DNA of 64,000 nucleotides, taken from Thiomonas arsenitoxydans (lineage in GTDB: Bacteria > Pseudomonadota > Gammaproteobacteria > Burkholderiales > Burkholderiaceae_C). A program made the translations under genes and the position numbers. The stretch lies in assembly GCF_000253115.1 (NCBI RefSeq), contig NC_014145.1:806001-870000 (forward strand). The letters are read 5' to 3'. The notes below the pieces were generated by a model that worked only from the letters and a program-made list of their open reading frames with translations, ran no database searches and was not told the origin of the DNA. Shown here piece by piece: positions 23,767-33,022 of this stretch. Position 1 is the first letter of the stretch. Every line of letters starts with the position of its first letter.

Positions 23767-26067
23767 ATGCGGCAATTTCCGGGCTACAGGCGGATTCGGG
23801 GCGCGGCGGCTGCGTGCCTGATCGGGGCGCTGGTCGTCGGCGGCTTGTCGCTGCTGCCTGCCGCCGCTCAAACACCTTCCGCGCCCGCGCTTGCCCCTGC
23901 ACCCGTACCCACCGTCGTGCCCGGCAAGACCTGTCTCGTGCTCTCGGGCGGCGGGGCGCGGGGGCTGGCGCACATTGGCGCGCTACAAGCTTTGCAGCAA
24001 CTGCGCGTGCCGATCGACTGCATCGCCGGCACCAGCATGGGCGCCATCATCGGCGGGCTGTATGCCGAGGGCGTGTCGGTGGATGTGCTGCGCAGTCAGG
24101 TTTCGGGCATGGACTGGGCCAACGTGCTCTCCAGTCGCCCGGCGCGCGAAGGGCTGGCCTTCCGCCGCAAACGGGCCGACGAGCAAATGCCCGGCGGCAT
24201 CGAGTTCGGGTTGAGCGATCACGGACAGGTGCAGTTTCCCAACGCGGCAGTCAACACCACCCAGCTTGAGCAGGTGCTGACCAATCTCACCCTGCCCGCG
24301 CTGACCGTGCGCGATTTCAACGATCTGCCGATTCCCTTCCGCGCCGTGGCGACCAATATGGTGACGGGCAAGAAGGTCATCCTGCAGCAGGGCGTGCTGG
24401 CCACGGCGCTGCGCGCGAGCATGTCGGTGCCTGGGGTGTTTCCGCCCACCGAGTTTGGCGGTGCCTTGCTGGGCGATGGCGGACTGGTGGACAACTTGCC
24501 GGTGGATGTGGCGCGCGACATGGGGGCGCAGCATGTGGTGGCGATCAATATCGGCACGCCGCTGGCGTCGCGCGAGTCGCTCGACAACATCGTCGGGCTG
24601 ACCTCGCAGATGATCAATATTCTGATCGAGCAGAACATCCGCGCACAGATCGCCACGCTCAAGCCGGGCGACGTGCTCATCTCGCCCGACCTCGGCGACC
24701 TGTCCTCGCTCGATTTTCAGGCGGGCGACCGCGCCATCAAAATCGGCTATGACGCGGTGATGGCCGCCCGCGCGCAGCTCGAACCGCTGGCCTTGCCGCC
24801 CGCGCAATACGCGCAGTGGCGCGACGCCTTCGCCCGCCGGGCGCAGTCTCTGGTGGCGCAGTTGCAGTTCAACGCGCCGCTGGCCGGGGTGGAAGTGCGC
24901 GGGCTGTCTGCGGGCATCGATCAAACCTTGAAAGCCCGGCTGGAGCAAAAGCCCGGCGAGCCACTGCAGTTCGACAAAGTGCGCACCGATGTTGATCGCC
25001 TTTTTGGCAGCGGCGATTTTTCGCGGGTGGATTACCGCCTGGTCTCCGGTCGGCGTGGACAGGTGCTCGAATATCGCCTGCAGGACAAGCCCTGGGGCCC
25101 CAACTATCTGCGCTTCGGGCTCGGGCTCTATACCGATCTGCGCAACCAGTCGCGGTTTTCGCTGCAGCTCTCGCAGCGGCGGCCCTGGCTCAACAGTCTG
25201 GGCGGCGAGTGGCGCAACGATCTGCAGATCGGCTGGCGCAACCGCTGGATGTCCGAGCTATATCAGCCCATCACGCGCGGCGGCTGGCCGTTCGTCTCAC
25301 CCTATCTCGATCTGGACGCGCGGCCCGTCGATGTGTATTCCGGCAACAACCCCGTGCTGCGCTACCGCCTCACCACGCAGCGCGTGGGCCTGGATCTGGG
25401 CGTGCCCCTGGGCGACTATGGCGAATTGCGCGCCGGTCTGAGCCGGGCGAACATCTACGGCACCTATTTGCTCGGGGCGCCGCCGCTGAACAACAGCAGC
25501 GCCCTGCTGCGCGAAGGCGGCATGCGGCTGCTGGTGCTGGCCGACCGGCTCGATCATGCCTACTTTCCCCGCAAAGGCTGGAGCGGGCGGGGCGAGCTGT
25601 TTTTTGCCCGCACCGCGCTGGGCAGCGATGCCAATTACGACCGCATCGACCTCTCCGGGCAGGACGTCGCCAGCTTCGGGCGGCACACCGTGGAGGTGGC
25701 GGCCCGGGTGGCCAGCTTCCGCGACCGTGCCGGGCTGCTCAATCTCGACTACCTATCGCTCGGCGGCTTCGACGCGCTGGGCGGCTATCGCGAGGGCCAA
25801 CTCATCGGCAACTACCTGATCTATGGCCGCATTGCCTATCGCTACGAACTGGTCACGCCCGGATTGTTTGGCGGCGCCGCCTATCTTGGCCTAGCCTACG
25901 AGCGCGGCAACACCTGGGCGCAGCGCGCGCAGGTCAGCCTGAGCGATCTGCGTTCGAGCACCAGTGTGTATCTCGGCACCGATACGCCGCTGGGCCCGGT
26001 GTATTTCGGCCTGGGCAAGGCGCCAGGGCAGAAAGTCAACTTCTATCTCACTCTGGGTCGTCCGTGA
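23767..26067 (+). CDS. Patatin-like phospholipase with POTRA and C-terminal beta-barrel (type Vd autotransporter-like)
   Basis: The 766-residue protein has a signal peptide (1-35, ending PAAAQ). The patatin domain (about 55-330) carries the oxyanion motif SGGGARG, the nucleophile motif GTSMG and the catalytic Asp in LGDGGLVDN. A POTRA-like segment (about 380-440) precedes a C-terminal Omp85/surface-antigen barrel ending in a hydrophobic aromatic strand (VNFYLTLGRP). This is the architecture of PlpD-type (type Vd) autotransporters, which place a lipase in or across the outer membrane. It starts 28 bp after the zinc-ribbon trio. Its end overlaps the convergent engB by 20 bp. An in-frame ATG at 23677 is rejected because it lies inside the previous gene. 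Confidence 0.88.
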   Translation: MRQFPGYRRIRGAAAACLIGALVVGGLSLLPAAAQTPSAPALAPAPVPTVVPGKTCLVLSGGGARGLAHIGALQALQQLRVPIDCIAGTSMGAIIGGLYAEGVSVDVLRSQVSGMDWANVLSSRPAREGLAFRRKRADEQMPGGIEFGLSDHGQVQFPNAAVNTTQLEQVLTNLTLPALTVRDFNDLPIPFRAVATNMVTGKKVILQQGVLATALRASMSVPGVFPPTEFGGALLGDGGLVDNLPVDVARDMGAQHVVAINIGTPLASRESLDNIVGLTSQMINILIEQNIRAQIATLKPGDVLISPDLGDLSSLDFQAGDRAIKIGYDAVMAARAQLEPLALPPAQYAQWRDAFARRAQSLVAQLQFNAPLAGVEVRGLSAGIDQTLKARLEQKPGEPLQFDKVRTDVDRLFGSGDFSRVDYRLVSGRRGQVLEYRLQDKPWGPNYLRFGLGLYTDLRNQSRFSLQLSQRRPWLNSLGGEWRNDLQIGWRNRWMSELYQPITRGGWPFVSPYLDLDARPVDVYSGNNPVLRYRLTTQRVGLDLGVPLGDYGELRAGLSRANIYGTYLLGAPPLNNSSALLREGGMRLLVLADRLDHAYFPRKGWSGRGELFFARTALGSDANYDRIDLSGQDVASFGRHTVEVAARVASFRDRAGLLNLDYLSLGGFDALGGYREGQLIGNYLIYGRIAYRYELVTPGLFGGAAYLGLAYERGNTWAQRAQVSLSDLRSSTSVYLGTDTPLGPVYFGLGKAPGQKVNFYLTLGRP

Positions 26068-26797
26068 GCTCGCTCGCCGCGCCGGACTCCCGCTCGGATT
26101 CGGAACCTTCTGTCGGCCTCGCAGCCTCCTCCAGCCAGCTTTCAATGAGTTGCGACGCCGATTCAACGCCCGACAGCTTGGTGGCTGAAAACAGTTGCAG
26201 CGAAATCGGCGCCGTCATGCCCACCGCCTGCGCGTGCTGCGCGAGTTGATCGCGTGCCGCCTGCGCGGCGCGCTGTCCCTCCTGGCGGTTAAGCTTGTCG
26301 GCCTTGGTCAGCAGCACATGCAGCGGCACGCTGGCCGGGGCCATGAAAGCCAGCAGGCTCAGATCGGTTTCGGTCAGCCCCAGGCGCGAATCGGCCAGCA
26401 GTATCAGCCCGACTAGCGGCCCGCGCTCGGCCAGATACTGGGCGAGAAACAATTGCCAGCGCTTTTTGTCGGTTTTGGCCACCGCCGCATAGCCGTAGCC
26501 CGGCAGATCGACCAGCAATCCGCTGGGTGAGTCTTTTGGGCCGACGGCGAAAAAATTGATGTGCTGGGTACGGCCGGGCGTTTTGGAGGCGAACGCCAGT
26601 TGCCGCTGCTGGCACAGGGTGTTGATTGCCGTGGATTTGCCCGCGTTGGAGCGGCCGACAAAAGCGATTTCAGGCAGCCCGGTAACGGGCAGGTTCTCCA
26701 TCGAAGAACTCGTCACCATAAAACGCGCACTGTGGAGCAAGGGGCTGAAACGCACCTGCGGGGGGGTTGACCTGCTGGAATTCCCTATATTCGCCAT
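26048..26797 (-). CDS. engB: Ribosome biogenesis GTP-binding protein EngB (YihA/YsxC)
   Basis: The 249-residue protein is a TRAFAC-class GTPase with G1 GRSNAGKST, a G2-region threonine in KTPGRTQHINF, G3 DLPGYGYA and G4 LTKADKL. These are the signatures of EngB, which assists large ribosomal subunit assembly. It is longer than the usual 195-220 residues because of an N-terminal extension of about 25 residues and an acidic C-terminal tail of about 35 residues. A later in-frame ATG (MVTSSSMEN) is also possible as start. The gene is divergent from cytochrome c4, an arrangement common in betaproteobacteria. Confidence 0.93.
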   Translation of the reverse strand: MANIGNSSRSTPPQVRFSPLLHSARFMVTSSSMENLPVTGLPEIAFVGRSNAGKSTAINTLCQQRQLAFASKTPGRTQHINFFAVGPKDSPSGLLVDLPGYGYAAVAKTDKKRWQLFLAQYLAERGPLVGLILLADSRLGLTETDLSLLAFMAPASVPLHVLLTKADKLNRQEGQRAAQAARDQLAQHAQAVGMTAPISLQLFSATKLSGVESASQLIESWLEEAARPTEGSESERESGAASELTDDPE

Positions 26798-26956
26798 AAC
26801 TTATGTATCGGTAGGATGCGCCATCTTGTGCAAACAGGCTGGCCGGGTGCAGCAAAGGGCTGCGCTCTCGCCGGTGTCCGAGCCGCGCGGCGCAGTGCAT
26901 TGTCGCTGTTTGTCACTGTTAGTCCGGCGCGGGCGAATTTCTGATGGATCGCTTTC

Positions 26957-27673
26957 ATGCCTACCCCTTCGGTTGCAGTGCGCGTTGTCTTGACTCTTGC
27001 CGGCCTGTCGCTGGCGTCTGCTCCATCGTGGGGCGCAGACGCCCCGGCGGCGACGGCGTCCAGCGTCAGCGAAACTTCCTTTCCCGCGCCCACGTCGGCG
27101 CAGCTTCAGGCGGGCGCCAAGGTGGCGCAGACCTGCGCTGCCTGCCACGGCATCGACGGCAACGCCACTTCGACCGAATTTCCCAAACTGGCCGGCCAGC
27201 ATGCCGACTATCTGGTCAAGCAGCTGCACGACTATCGCATCGCCAAGGGCGCCAAACACCCGGCGCGGGTCAACGCCATCATGAATGGCATGGCGGCAAC
27301 GCTGACCGACGCGCAAATCCGAGATGTCGCGCTGTATTACAGCCGCCAGACCTTCAAGCCCGGGGTGGCCTTTGCCGACAAAAAAGAGTTGAAACTCGGC
27401 CAGGCGATCTGGATGGCGGGCATTCCCGACCGGGCCGTACCGGCGTGCGTATCGTGCCACGGCCCGGGCGGCGCGGGCATGCCTTCGCGCTATCCGCGTA
27501 TCGGCGGGCAGTGGCAGGGCTACCTGGAAATGGAACTGCAGATGTTCCGTAACGACCGCCGCACCAACAGCCCGGAAATGCACGACATCGCCTCGCGCAT
27601 GACCGACAAGCAGATCACCGCCGTGGCCGAGTATGCGGCTGGCTTGCGCGCTCCGTCCGAGTTGCCGCGCTGA
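26957..27673 (+). CDS. Di-heme cytochrome c4
   Basis: The 238-residue protein has a signal peptide (about 1-27, ending SWGAD) and two CxxCH heme motifs (CAACHG in the first half, CVSCHG in the second). Each is followed by a candidate methionine ligand (NGMAATL and SRMTDKQI), giving the two-domain cytochrome c4 fold. It is a periplasmic electron carrier that commonly donates to terminal cytochrome oxidases. It is divergent from engB across 159 bp and is followed, after a 408-bp spacer, by the resB-ccsA heme attachment genes, whose products would mature it. Confidence 0.92.
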   Translation: MPTPSVAVRVVLTLAGLSLASAPSWGADAPAATASSVSETSFPAPTSAQLQAGAKVAQTCAACHGIDGNATSTEFPKLAGQHADYLVKQLHDYRIAKGAKHPARVNAIMNGMAATLTDAQIRDVALYYSRQTFKPGVAFADKKELKLGQAIWMAGIPDRAVPACVSCHGPGGAGMPSRYPRIGGQWQGYLEMELQMFRNDRRTNSPEMHDIASRMTDKQITAVAEYAAGLRAPSELPR

Positions 27674-28081
27674 ATCGGGCCGCGCCTCGAGCCGAAAGGC
27701 GACCGATACGCTCTGTTACCGGAACTTTCGCCCGCCGGGCATGCTCTGTCCTACGGCGAGACCAAGGGTGAGAGTCAGGGGCCGATGGTTTGGGTTTGGC
27801 TTGAAATGACCCGGCACGAAAGGCCGCTCGCTCCGCGGAAAACCACGCTGCCCCAGCTTGGCGCATGACACCTCTGGCCTGTGGGATATCAAATTTGAGG
27901 TTTTTCTGTTTTGTTATATTGATTCGTTGATTTTTTCAAGCTATTGCATTTGTCATACCTGTCTTCGATGCTGTCCACCTACCCTTTTGCGGGGCGCCGC
28001 TGGGTGGTCTGATTCATCGAGGTCCGGCCTACCGATTTCCCATCGATCGCTAATCGTTCGCTGCGCCAAGTTTCCCACCGT
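27674..28081 (+). other. Intergenic spacer before resB
   Basis: This 408-bp spacer has no gene I can support. The first 200 bp are GC-rich and featureless. About 27890-27960 is AT-rich (TTTTTCTGTTTTGTTATATT) and is the likeliest promoter area for resB-ccsA, with a TATATT -10 candidate but no convincing -35. Confidence 0.4.
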
Positions 28082-30301
28082 ATGTCTGCCACCCCATCGC
28101 CAGTTCCCAACACCACTCTGAGTACCTCCGGCTGGGAGCTGCAGCACGGCTCACGCGCCTGGCGCGCCTTTGTCGAACTGCTTTCGTCGATGCGCTTTGC
28201 CATTGCGCTGCTGGTGATCGTCGCCGTCGCCAGCATCATCGGCACGGTGCTCACCCAGGGACAGCCCTACAACAATTACATCAACCAGTTCGGACCGTTC
28301 TGGGCGGAAGTTTTCCGTAAGTTCGAGCTGTATAACGTCTATTCCTCCTGGTGGTTCCTGCTGATCCTGACCTTTCTGGTGGTGTCTACCAGCCTGTGCC
28401 TGATCCGCAATACGCCCAAGATCATCACCGATCTGAAGACCTATAAAGAGGGGATGCGCGAGCAGAGCATGCGCCACTTCCACGAGCGTGGCGAAACCAC
28501 GTTCACCGATGGCCGCGCGGCCACCGTGGCGCATTTGACGGGCGTCATGAAGAGCCACGGCTACAAGTTCAAGGTGCAGGAGCGTCCTGCGGCGCAGGAG
28601 GGCGGTGCGGGCGCCACCATGATCGCTGCGAAGACCGGAGGCATCAACCGCATTGGTTATGTGCTGGCGCATGCCGCATTCGTGCTGATCTGCGTAGGAG
28701 CGCTGTTCGATGGCGACATGATGATCAAGGCGCAGATGTGGATGTTCGGCAAAGAGCCGCTCAAGGCGAATATGCTGTTGTCGCAGGTGCCCGAGATCAA
28801 CAAGCTGTCGGTGCACAACCCGACCTTTCGCGGCAATCTGCAGATTCCCGATGGCGGCGAATCGAATATGGCGGTGCTCAGCATGGGCGACGGCGTGTTG
28901 CTGCAGCCGCTGCCGTTCAACATCCATTTGAAAAAATTCAACATCGACTTCTATTCCACCGGCATGCCGCGCTTGTTCGCCAGTGATGTGGTGATCACCG
29001 ATCCCCGCACGGGCAAGAGCTTTCCGGCGAAGATCGAGGTCAACCATCCGTTGACGTATGACGGCGTCACTATCTTCCAGTCGGGCTTCGCCGATGGCGG
29101 ATCTGAACTGTTCCTCAAGGCCTGGCCGATGCACGGCCCCAGCGACAAGACTTTCGATCTGACCGGCACCGTGGGCTCGGATCGCCAGCTCAGCAATGGG
29201 GCGCAGAGCATGCAGGTCGAGTTCACCGAACTGCGAATCTTCAACGTGCAGGACATGAGCCCGGCGCAGATGACCGGCGTCAAGCCCAAGGAGCAATCCT
29301 TCATGTCCGGCTTCGATCGGCACCTGGGCGCACCTGTGGCCGCGCCGGGTGAGCGGCATCTGCAGAACATCGGCCCCGCGGTGATCTACAAGATTCGCGA
29401 TGCTTCGGGTCAGGCGCACGAGTATTTCAACTACATGTTGCCGGTTGAGCTCAATGGCGAAAAGGTGTTCCTCGCCGGGGAGCGCGGTTCGCTCGACGCG
29501 GGTTACAAATATCTGCGCATACCGGCCGACAGCAATGATTCCATCGACGGCTGGATGCGGTTCCGCGCCGCCTTGTTCAACTCGAAAGATCGTCAGGAGG
29601 CCGCAGCCCAGTACGTCGCCGCGTCTTTGCCGCCAGACGCGACTGCCGAGCTGAAAAATCAACTCCTGGTAACCGCCTCGCGCACGCTGGATATTTTTGC
29701 GGGTGAAATTCCCAACGATCCCAAAACCGGCAAGCCGGTGGTTCAGGCGCCCGGCGGCCTGCCTGCGCTGGCGCAGTATCTCGAAGCCGCCGTGCCGCAA
29801 GACAAGCAGCAGCAGGCGTCCGACGTGTTCGTGCGCATTCTGAACGGCACGCTGTGGCAGCTCTGGCAGATCAGCCGCGAAAACCATGGCGAAAAGCCGG
29901 TCACTCAAGACCCGGCGCATGAAAAATTCTTCGACTCGGCCGTACTCGCCCTGTCCGACACCTTTTTCTATCCGTCGCCGCTCTATCTGCAGATGACCAA
30001 TTACAAGCAGATCCAGGCCAGCATCTTCCAGGTGGCGCGCGCCCCTGGCAAGGTTGTGGTCTATACCGGCGCGGTCTTGCTCATTCTTGGCGTATTTGCC
30101 ATGCTTTACATCCGTGAACGCCGCGTCTGGTTTTTGGTGAAAGACCGGGAAGACGGTGGCAGCGACACCCTCATGGCCATGAGCACCAACCGTCGCACCA
30201 TGGAATACAAGAAGGAATTTGAAACACTGCGCACAGCCAGTCTGGGCGTAGCATCACCCGACCCGGCGAAAGCACAATCGCCGGACACTGCCTCGACCTG
30301 A
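28082..30301 (+). CDS. resB: Cytochrome c biogenesis protein ResB (System II)
   Basis: The 739-residue protein belongs to the ResB/Ccs1 family of the System II cytochrome c maturation pathway. It has transmembrane helices near 37-58, 90-112, 195-215 and a fourth near 660-680, with a large periplasmic domain between the last two. The first helices carry typical ResB sequence (SSMRFAIALLVIVAVASIIGTVLTQGQP, here cut by eye into pieces of the family pattern). With CcsA it exports heme and attaches it to CxxCH apocytochromes in the periplasm. The ATG at 28082 sits before the first helix. ccsA follows 13 bp downstream. Confidence 0.93.
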   Translation: MSATPSPVPNTTLSTSGWELQHGSRAWRAFVELLSSMRFAIALLVIVAVASIIGTVLTQGQPYNNYINQFGPFWAEVFRKFELYNVYSSWWFLLILTFLVVSTSLCLIRNTPKIITDLKTYKEGMREQSMRHFHERGETTFTDGRAATVAHLTGVMKSHGYKFKVQERPAAQEGGAGATMIAAKTGGINRIGYVLAHAAFVLICVGALFDGDMMIKAQMWMFGKEPLKANMLLSQVPEINKLSVHNPTFRGNLQIPDGGESNMAVLSMGDGVLLQPLPFNIHLKKFNIDFYSTGMPRLFASDVVITDPRTGKSFPAKIEVNHPLTYDGVTIFQSGFADGGSELFLKAWPMHGPSDKTFDLTGTVGSDRQLSNGAQSMQVEFTELRIFNVQDMSPAQMTGVKPKEQSFMSGFDRHLGAPVAAPGERHLQNIGPAVIYKIRDASGQAHEYFNYMLPVELNGEKVFLAGERGSLDAGYKYLRIPADSNDSIDGWMRFRAALFNSKDRQEAAAQYVAASLPPDATAELKNQLLVTASRTLDIFAGEIPNDPKTGKPVVQAPGGLPALAQYLEAAVPQDKQQQASDVFVRILNGTLWQLWQISRENHGEKPVTQDPAHEKFFDSAVLALSDTFFYPSPLYLQMTNYKQIQASIFQVARAPGKVVVYTGAVLLILGVFAMLYIRERRVWFLVKDREDGGSDTLMAMSTNRRTMEYKKEFETLRTASLGVASPDPAKAQSPDTAST

Positions 30302-30314
30302 ATAGGGACCCGCC

Positions 30315-31778
30315 ATGGAACTTGCCAGCAAATCCCATAGCTTGCCACTGAACTCCAAGAGTTCGGAACCTCCGCGCCAGAACGGCATCGGTGCTTACTT
30401 GCGCCGACGCTCCATGTATGACTGGATTTTTCTACTGCTCATCGCCGGTGGTGATGCGTATGTGCTGAGCCAGTACGGCCAGAACATGAACTATTACGTC
30501 AAGCTCATTTTCCTGGGAGCGACGACGACGTTGATGTTCCTCGGCTGGGGGTGGACGGCTATCAAGAATTTGGCGCTTGTCGTGACGGGCCTGTCGCTCT
30601 TCGGCATCTGGCTGTATCAGGGGCCGGATGGGCACGCCGTACTGGCGCGCAGTGAACAGGTGTTTTTCCTCAAGTACTTCCTCGCCAGCCAGTCTGCGAT
30701 TCTGTGGATGGCGTTCCTGATGTTCCTGAGCACCGCAGCCTACTGGTTCGGCATGTTCACCGGCCCGGCGCAGAATACCGCAGCAGGCATGGCGCTGGCC
30801 GGCGGAGGCGGGGCGATGGTTGGCGGCGGCGACGGTATGGTGCGCGATGCCAAGGGCTGGCAGTCCAATTTCTCGCAGTACTTCGGTTCGCGTCTGGCCT
30901 GGGTGGGCATCACCATGGCGCTGGTCGGCACCATGATGCGCTGGTATGAGAGCTATCAGATCGGGCCGGACATCGGCCACATCCCGCTGTCGAACCTGTA
31001 CGAAGTGTTCGTGCTGTTCTCCTGGCTGACCACCATTCTGTATCTGTATTTCGAGCAGAAATACAAGACCCGCAGCATGGGCGCCTTCGCCATGCTGGTG
31101 GTCAGTGCCGCGGTGGGCTTCCTGCTGTGGTACAGCATGGTGCAGAACGCCTACGAAATTCAGCCGCTGGTGCCTGCGCTGCAAAGCTGGTGGATGAAGT
31201 TGCACGTCCCGGCGAACTTCATCGGCTACGGCACCTTCGCCATCGCGGCCATGGTTGGCTTCGCTTACCTCATCAAGACCCATGCCAACGAGACTTCCTT
31301 GTGGAAGCTCACGCCGCTGTGGCTGATCGGCTTTGTCATGTTCTTCGAGCCGCTGGTGTTCCGTCAGGGCGGCATCTCCGAGTACTGGGGTGTGTTCGCC
31401 GGTGTCTCGGCGCTGATCGTGGCCGGTATTCTGTATGGCCGCCGTCGCATCGCCTCGCATCTGCCCTCGCTGGAAGTGATGGATGATGTGATGTATAAGT
31501 CCATCGCCATCGGCTTCACCTTCTTCACCATCGCCACCATTCTGGGTGCGCTGTGGGCCGCCGAGGCCTGGGGCGGCTACTGGAGCTGGGACCCGAAGGA
31601 AACCTGGGCGCTGATCGTCTGGCTGAACTACGCCGCATGGCTGCACATGCGTCTCATCAAGGGTCTGCGCGGTCAGGTTGCCGCGTGGTGGGCGCTGACC
31701 GGCCTGCTGGTCACCACCTTCGCCTTCCTCGGCGTGAACATGTTCCTCTCGGGCCTGCATTCCTACGGCAAGCTGTGA
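30315..31778 (+). CDS. ccsA: Cytochrome c biogenesis protein CcsA/ResC (System II)
   Basis: The 487-residue integral membrane protein has about nine hydrophobic helices. It carries the WWD-type heme-handling signature (AWGGYWSWDPKETWALIVW, about residues 415-433), along with conserved histidines in HVPANFIGYG and the last helices. With ResB it forms the cytochrome c synthase of System II. The N-terminal 90 residues, before the CcsA core, include two extra helices and make the protein somewhat longer than many homologues. A strong terminator lies 17 bp after the stop. Confidence 0.93.
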   Translation: MELASKSHSLPLNSKSSEPPRQNGIGAYLRRRSMYDWIFLLLIAGGDAYVLSQYGQNMNYYVKLIFLGATTTLMFLGWGWTAIKNLALVVTGLSLFGIWLYQGPDGHAVLARSEQVFFLKYFLASQSAILWMAFLMFLSTAAYWFGMFTGPAQNTAAGMALAGGGGAMVGGGDGMVRDAKGWQSNFSQYFGSRLAWVGITMALVGTMMRWYESYQIGPDIGHIPLSNLYEVFVLFSWLTTILYLYFEQKYKTRSMGAFAMLVVSAAVGFLLWYSMVQNAYEIQPLVPALQSWWMKLHVPANFIGYGTFAIAAMVGFAYLIKTHANETSLWKLTPLWLIGFVMFFEPLVFRQGGISEYWGVFAGVSALIVAGILYGRRRIASHLPSLEVMDDVMYKSIAIGFTFFTIATILGALWAAEAWGGYWSWDPKETWALIVWLNYAAWLHMRLIKGLRGQVAAWWALTGLLVTTFAFLGVNMFLSGLHSYGKL

Positions 31779-31795
31779 GATGAACTAGCGATGTG

Positions 31796-31820
31796 AAAAA
31801 GGCCCTTCGGGGCCTTTTTT
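31796..31820 (+). terminator. Intrinsic terminator of resB-ccsA
   Basis: AAAAAGGCCC, loop TTCG, GGGCCTTTTTT: a 10-bp stem whose A/T flanks extend it and give a T-run on both strands. It lies directly after ccsA and ends that operon. The 180 bp from here to msrP show no supported gene. Confidence 0.93.
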
Positions 31821-32000
31821 ATTGGAAGTAGCCATGAAGAAAGACCTCCTTCACACCCCAATCCCCTCAGAGCAGGCGGGGATGGGCTCGCACTGTAAGG
31901 TTCGGCGTGTTGCAGCGACTACCCGCTGTCGCGATGGAATAAGGTCGCCCGATCTGCCGTCTATCGAACGGCATACCAGCCCGCCGCACAGGAGCGCATC

Positions 32001-33017
32001 ATGAGCAAGCGTCAAGACCAAGGTTTCGAACACCCGCATTCTTCGGAAATCACGCCGAAAGCAGTCTATAAAGATCGTCGGCACTTTCTCGCGGCGGCCG
32101 GAGTCGGCGCCGCGGCAGGCGTGGCGGCGCTCACTGCACATCGTGCGCAGGCGACCGCAACACCTGTGCACGGCGGCCTGCCCGCACCGGGCAAGTTGCC
32201 TGCGCTGGCCGCGCAAAAAAACACCGCCCTGTCCACCACGCAGGCGACGACGCCTTACAAGGACGTCACGACCTACAACAATTTCTACGAATTCGGTACG
32301 AGCAAGAGCGATCCGTCCCAGAATGCCGGCAGTCTGAAGACCCGGCCGTGGACCGTGGTGGTGGAGGGCGAGGTGCACAAGCCGCGCACCTTCGGTATCG
32401 ACGATCTGCTCAAGCTCGCGCCGATGGAAGAGCGCATCTACCGCCATCGTTGCGTCGAGGGTTGGGCGATGGTGGTGCCCTGGCTGGGCTATTCGCTCTC
32501 CAACCTGCTCAAGGCCGTCGAGCCCACGGGCAACGCCAAGTATGTGGAATACATCACCTTGCTCGACCCGGCTGAGATGCCGGGACAGAACGACCCCATT
32601 CTGCAATGGCCGTATCTCGAAGGGCTGCGCATGGACGAGGCCATGCACCCGCTCACTCTGCTCACGTTTGGCCTTTATGGCGAAGTGCTGCCCAATCAGG
32701 ACGGCGCGCCAATGCGCATGGTCATTCCCTGGAAATACGGGTTCAAGGGCGGCAAGTCCATCGTCAAGATTCGGCTGGTGGAAAAGCAGCCCGTCACTTC
32801 GTGGATGCGAGCCGTGCCGCAGTGGTACGGGTTTTACTCCAACGTCAACCCCGACGTGAGCCCGCAGAACTGGAGCCAGGCCAATGAACGCATGATCGGC
32901 CAGGGTGGCGCCTTCGGCGGCCTGTTCGCGCCACGCATTCCCACGCAACTGTTCAACGGCTATGGCGCGCAGGTCGCCAGCCTGTATCAGGGCATGAATC
33001 TGAAAAAGTTTTTCTGA
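32001..33017 (+). CDS. msrP: Periplasmic protein-methionine-sulfoxide reductase, catalytic subunit MsrP
   Basis: The 338-residue protein has a twin-arginine signal (KDRRHFLAAAGVGAA, about residues 25-40), so it is exported folded with its molybdenum cofactor. The sulfite-oxidase fold follows, with the Mo-ligating cysteine C151 in YRHRCVEGW, and the YedY hallmark YSLSNLL. MsrP repairs oxidised methionines in periplasmic proteins using electrons delivered by MsrQ. The ATG at 32001 has AGGAG nearby. msrQ follows 5 bp after the stop, the usual order. Confidence 0.95.
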   Translation: MSKRQDQGFEHPHSSEITPKAVYKDRRHFLAAAGVGAAAGVAALTAHRAQATATPVHGGLPAPGKLPALAAQKNTALSTTQATTPYKDVTTYNNFYEFGTSKSDPSQNAGSLKTRPWTVVVEGEVHKPRTFGIDDLLKLAPMEERIYRHRCVEGWAMVVPWLGYSLSNLLKAVEPTGNAKYVEYITLLDPAEMPGQNDPILQWPYLEGLRMDEAMHPLTLLTFGLYGEVLPNQDGAPMRMVIPWKYGFKGGKSIVKIRLVEKQPVTSWMRAVPQWYGFYSNVNPDVSPQNWSQANERMIGQGGAFGGLFAPRIPTQLFNGYGAQVASLYQGMNLKKFF

Positions 33018-33022
33018 GCGCC

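Noticed and set aside
28151..29920. 589-codon reverse open frame opposite resB
   Set aside because: The forward frame is a clear ResB; the antisense frame is a compositional artefact.
31822..32004. Possible 60-residue gene between ccsA and msrP
   Set aside because: Composition and content are not gene-like, and it overlaps the msrP start region.
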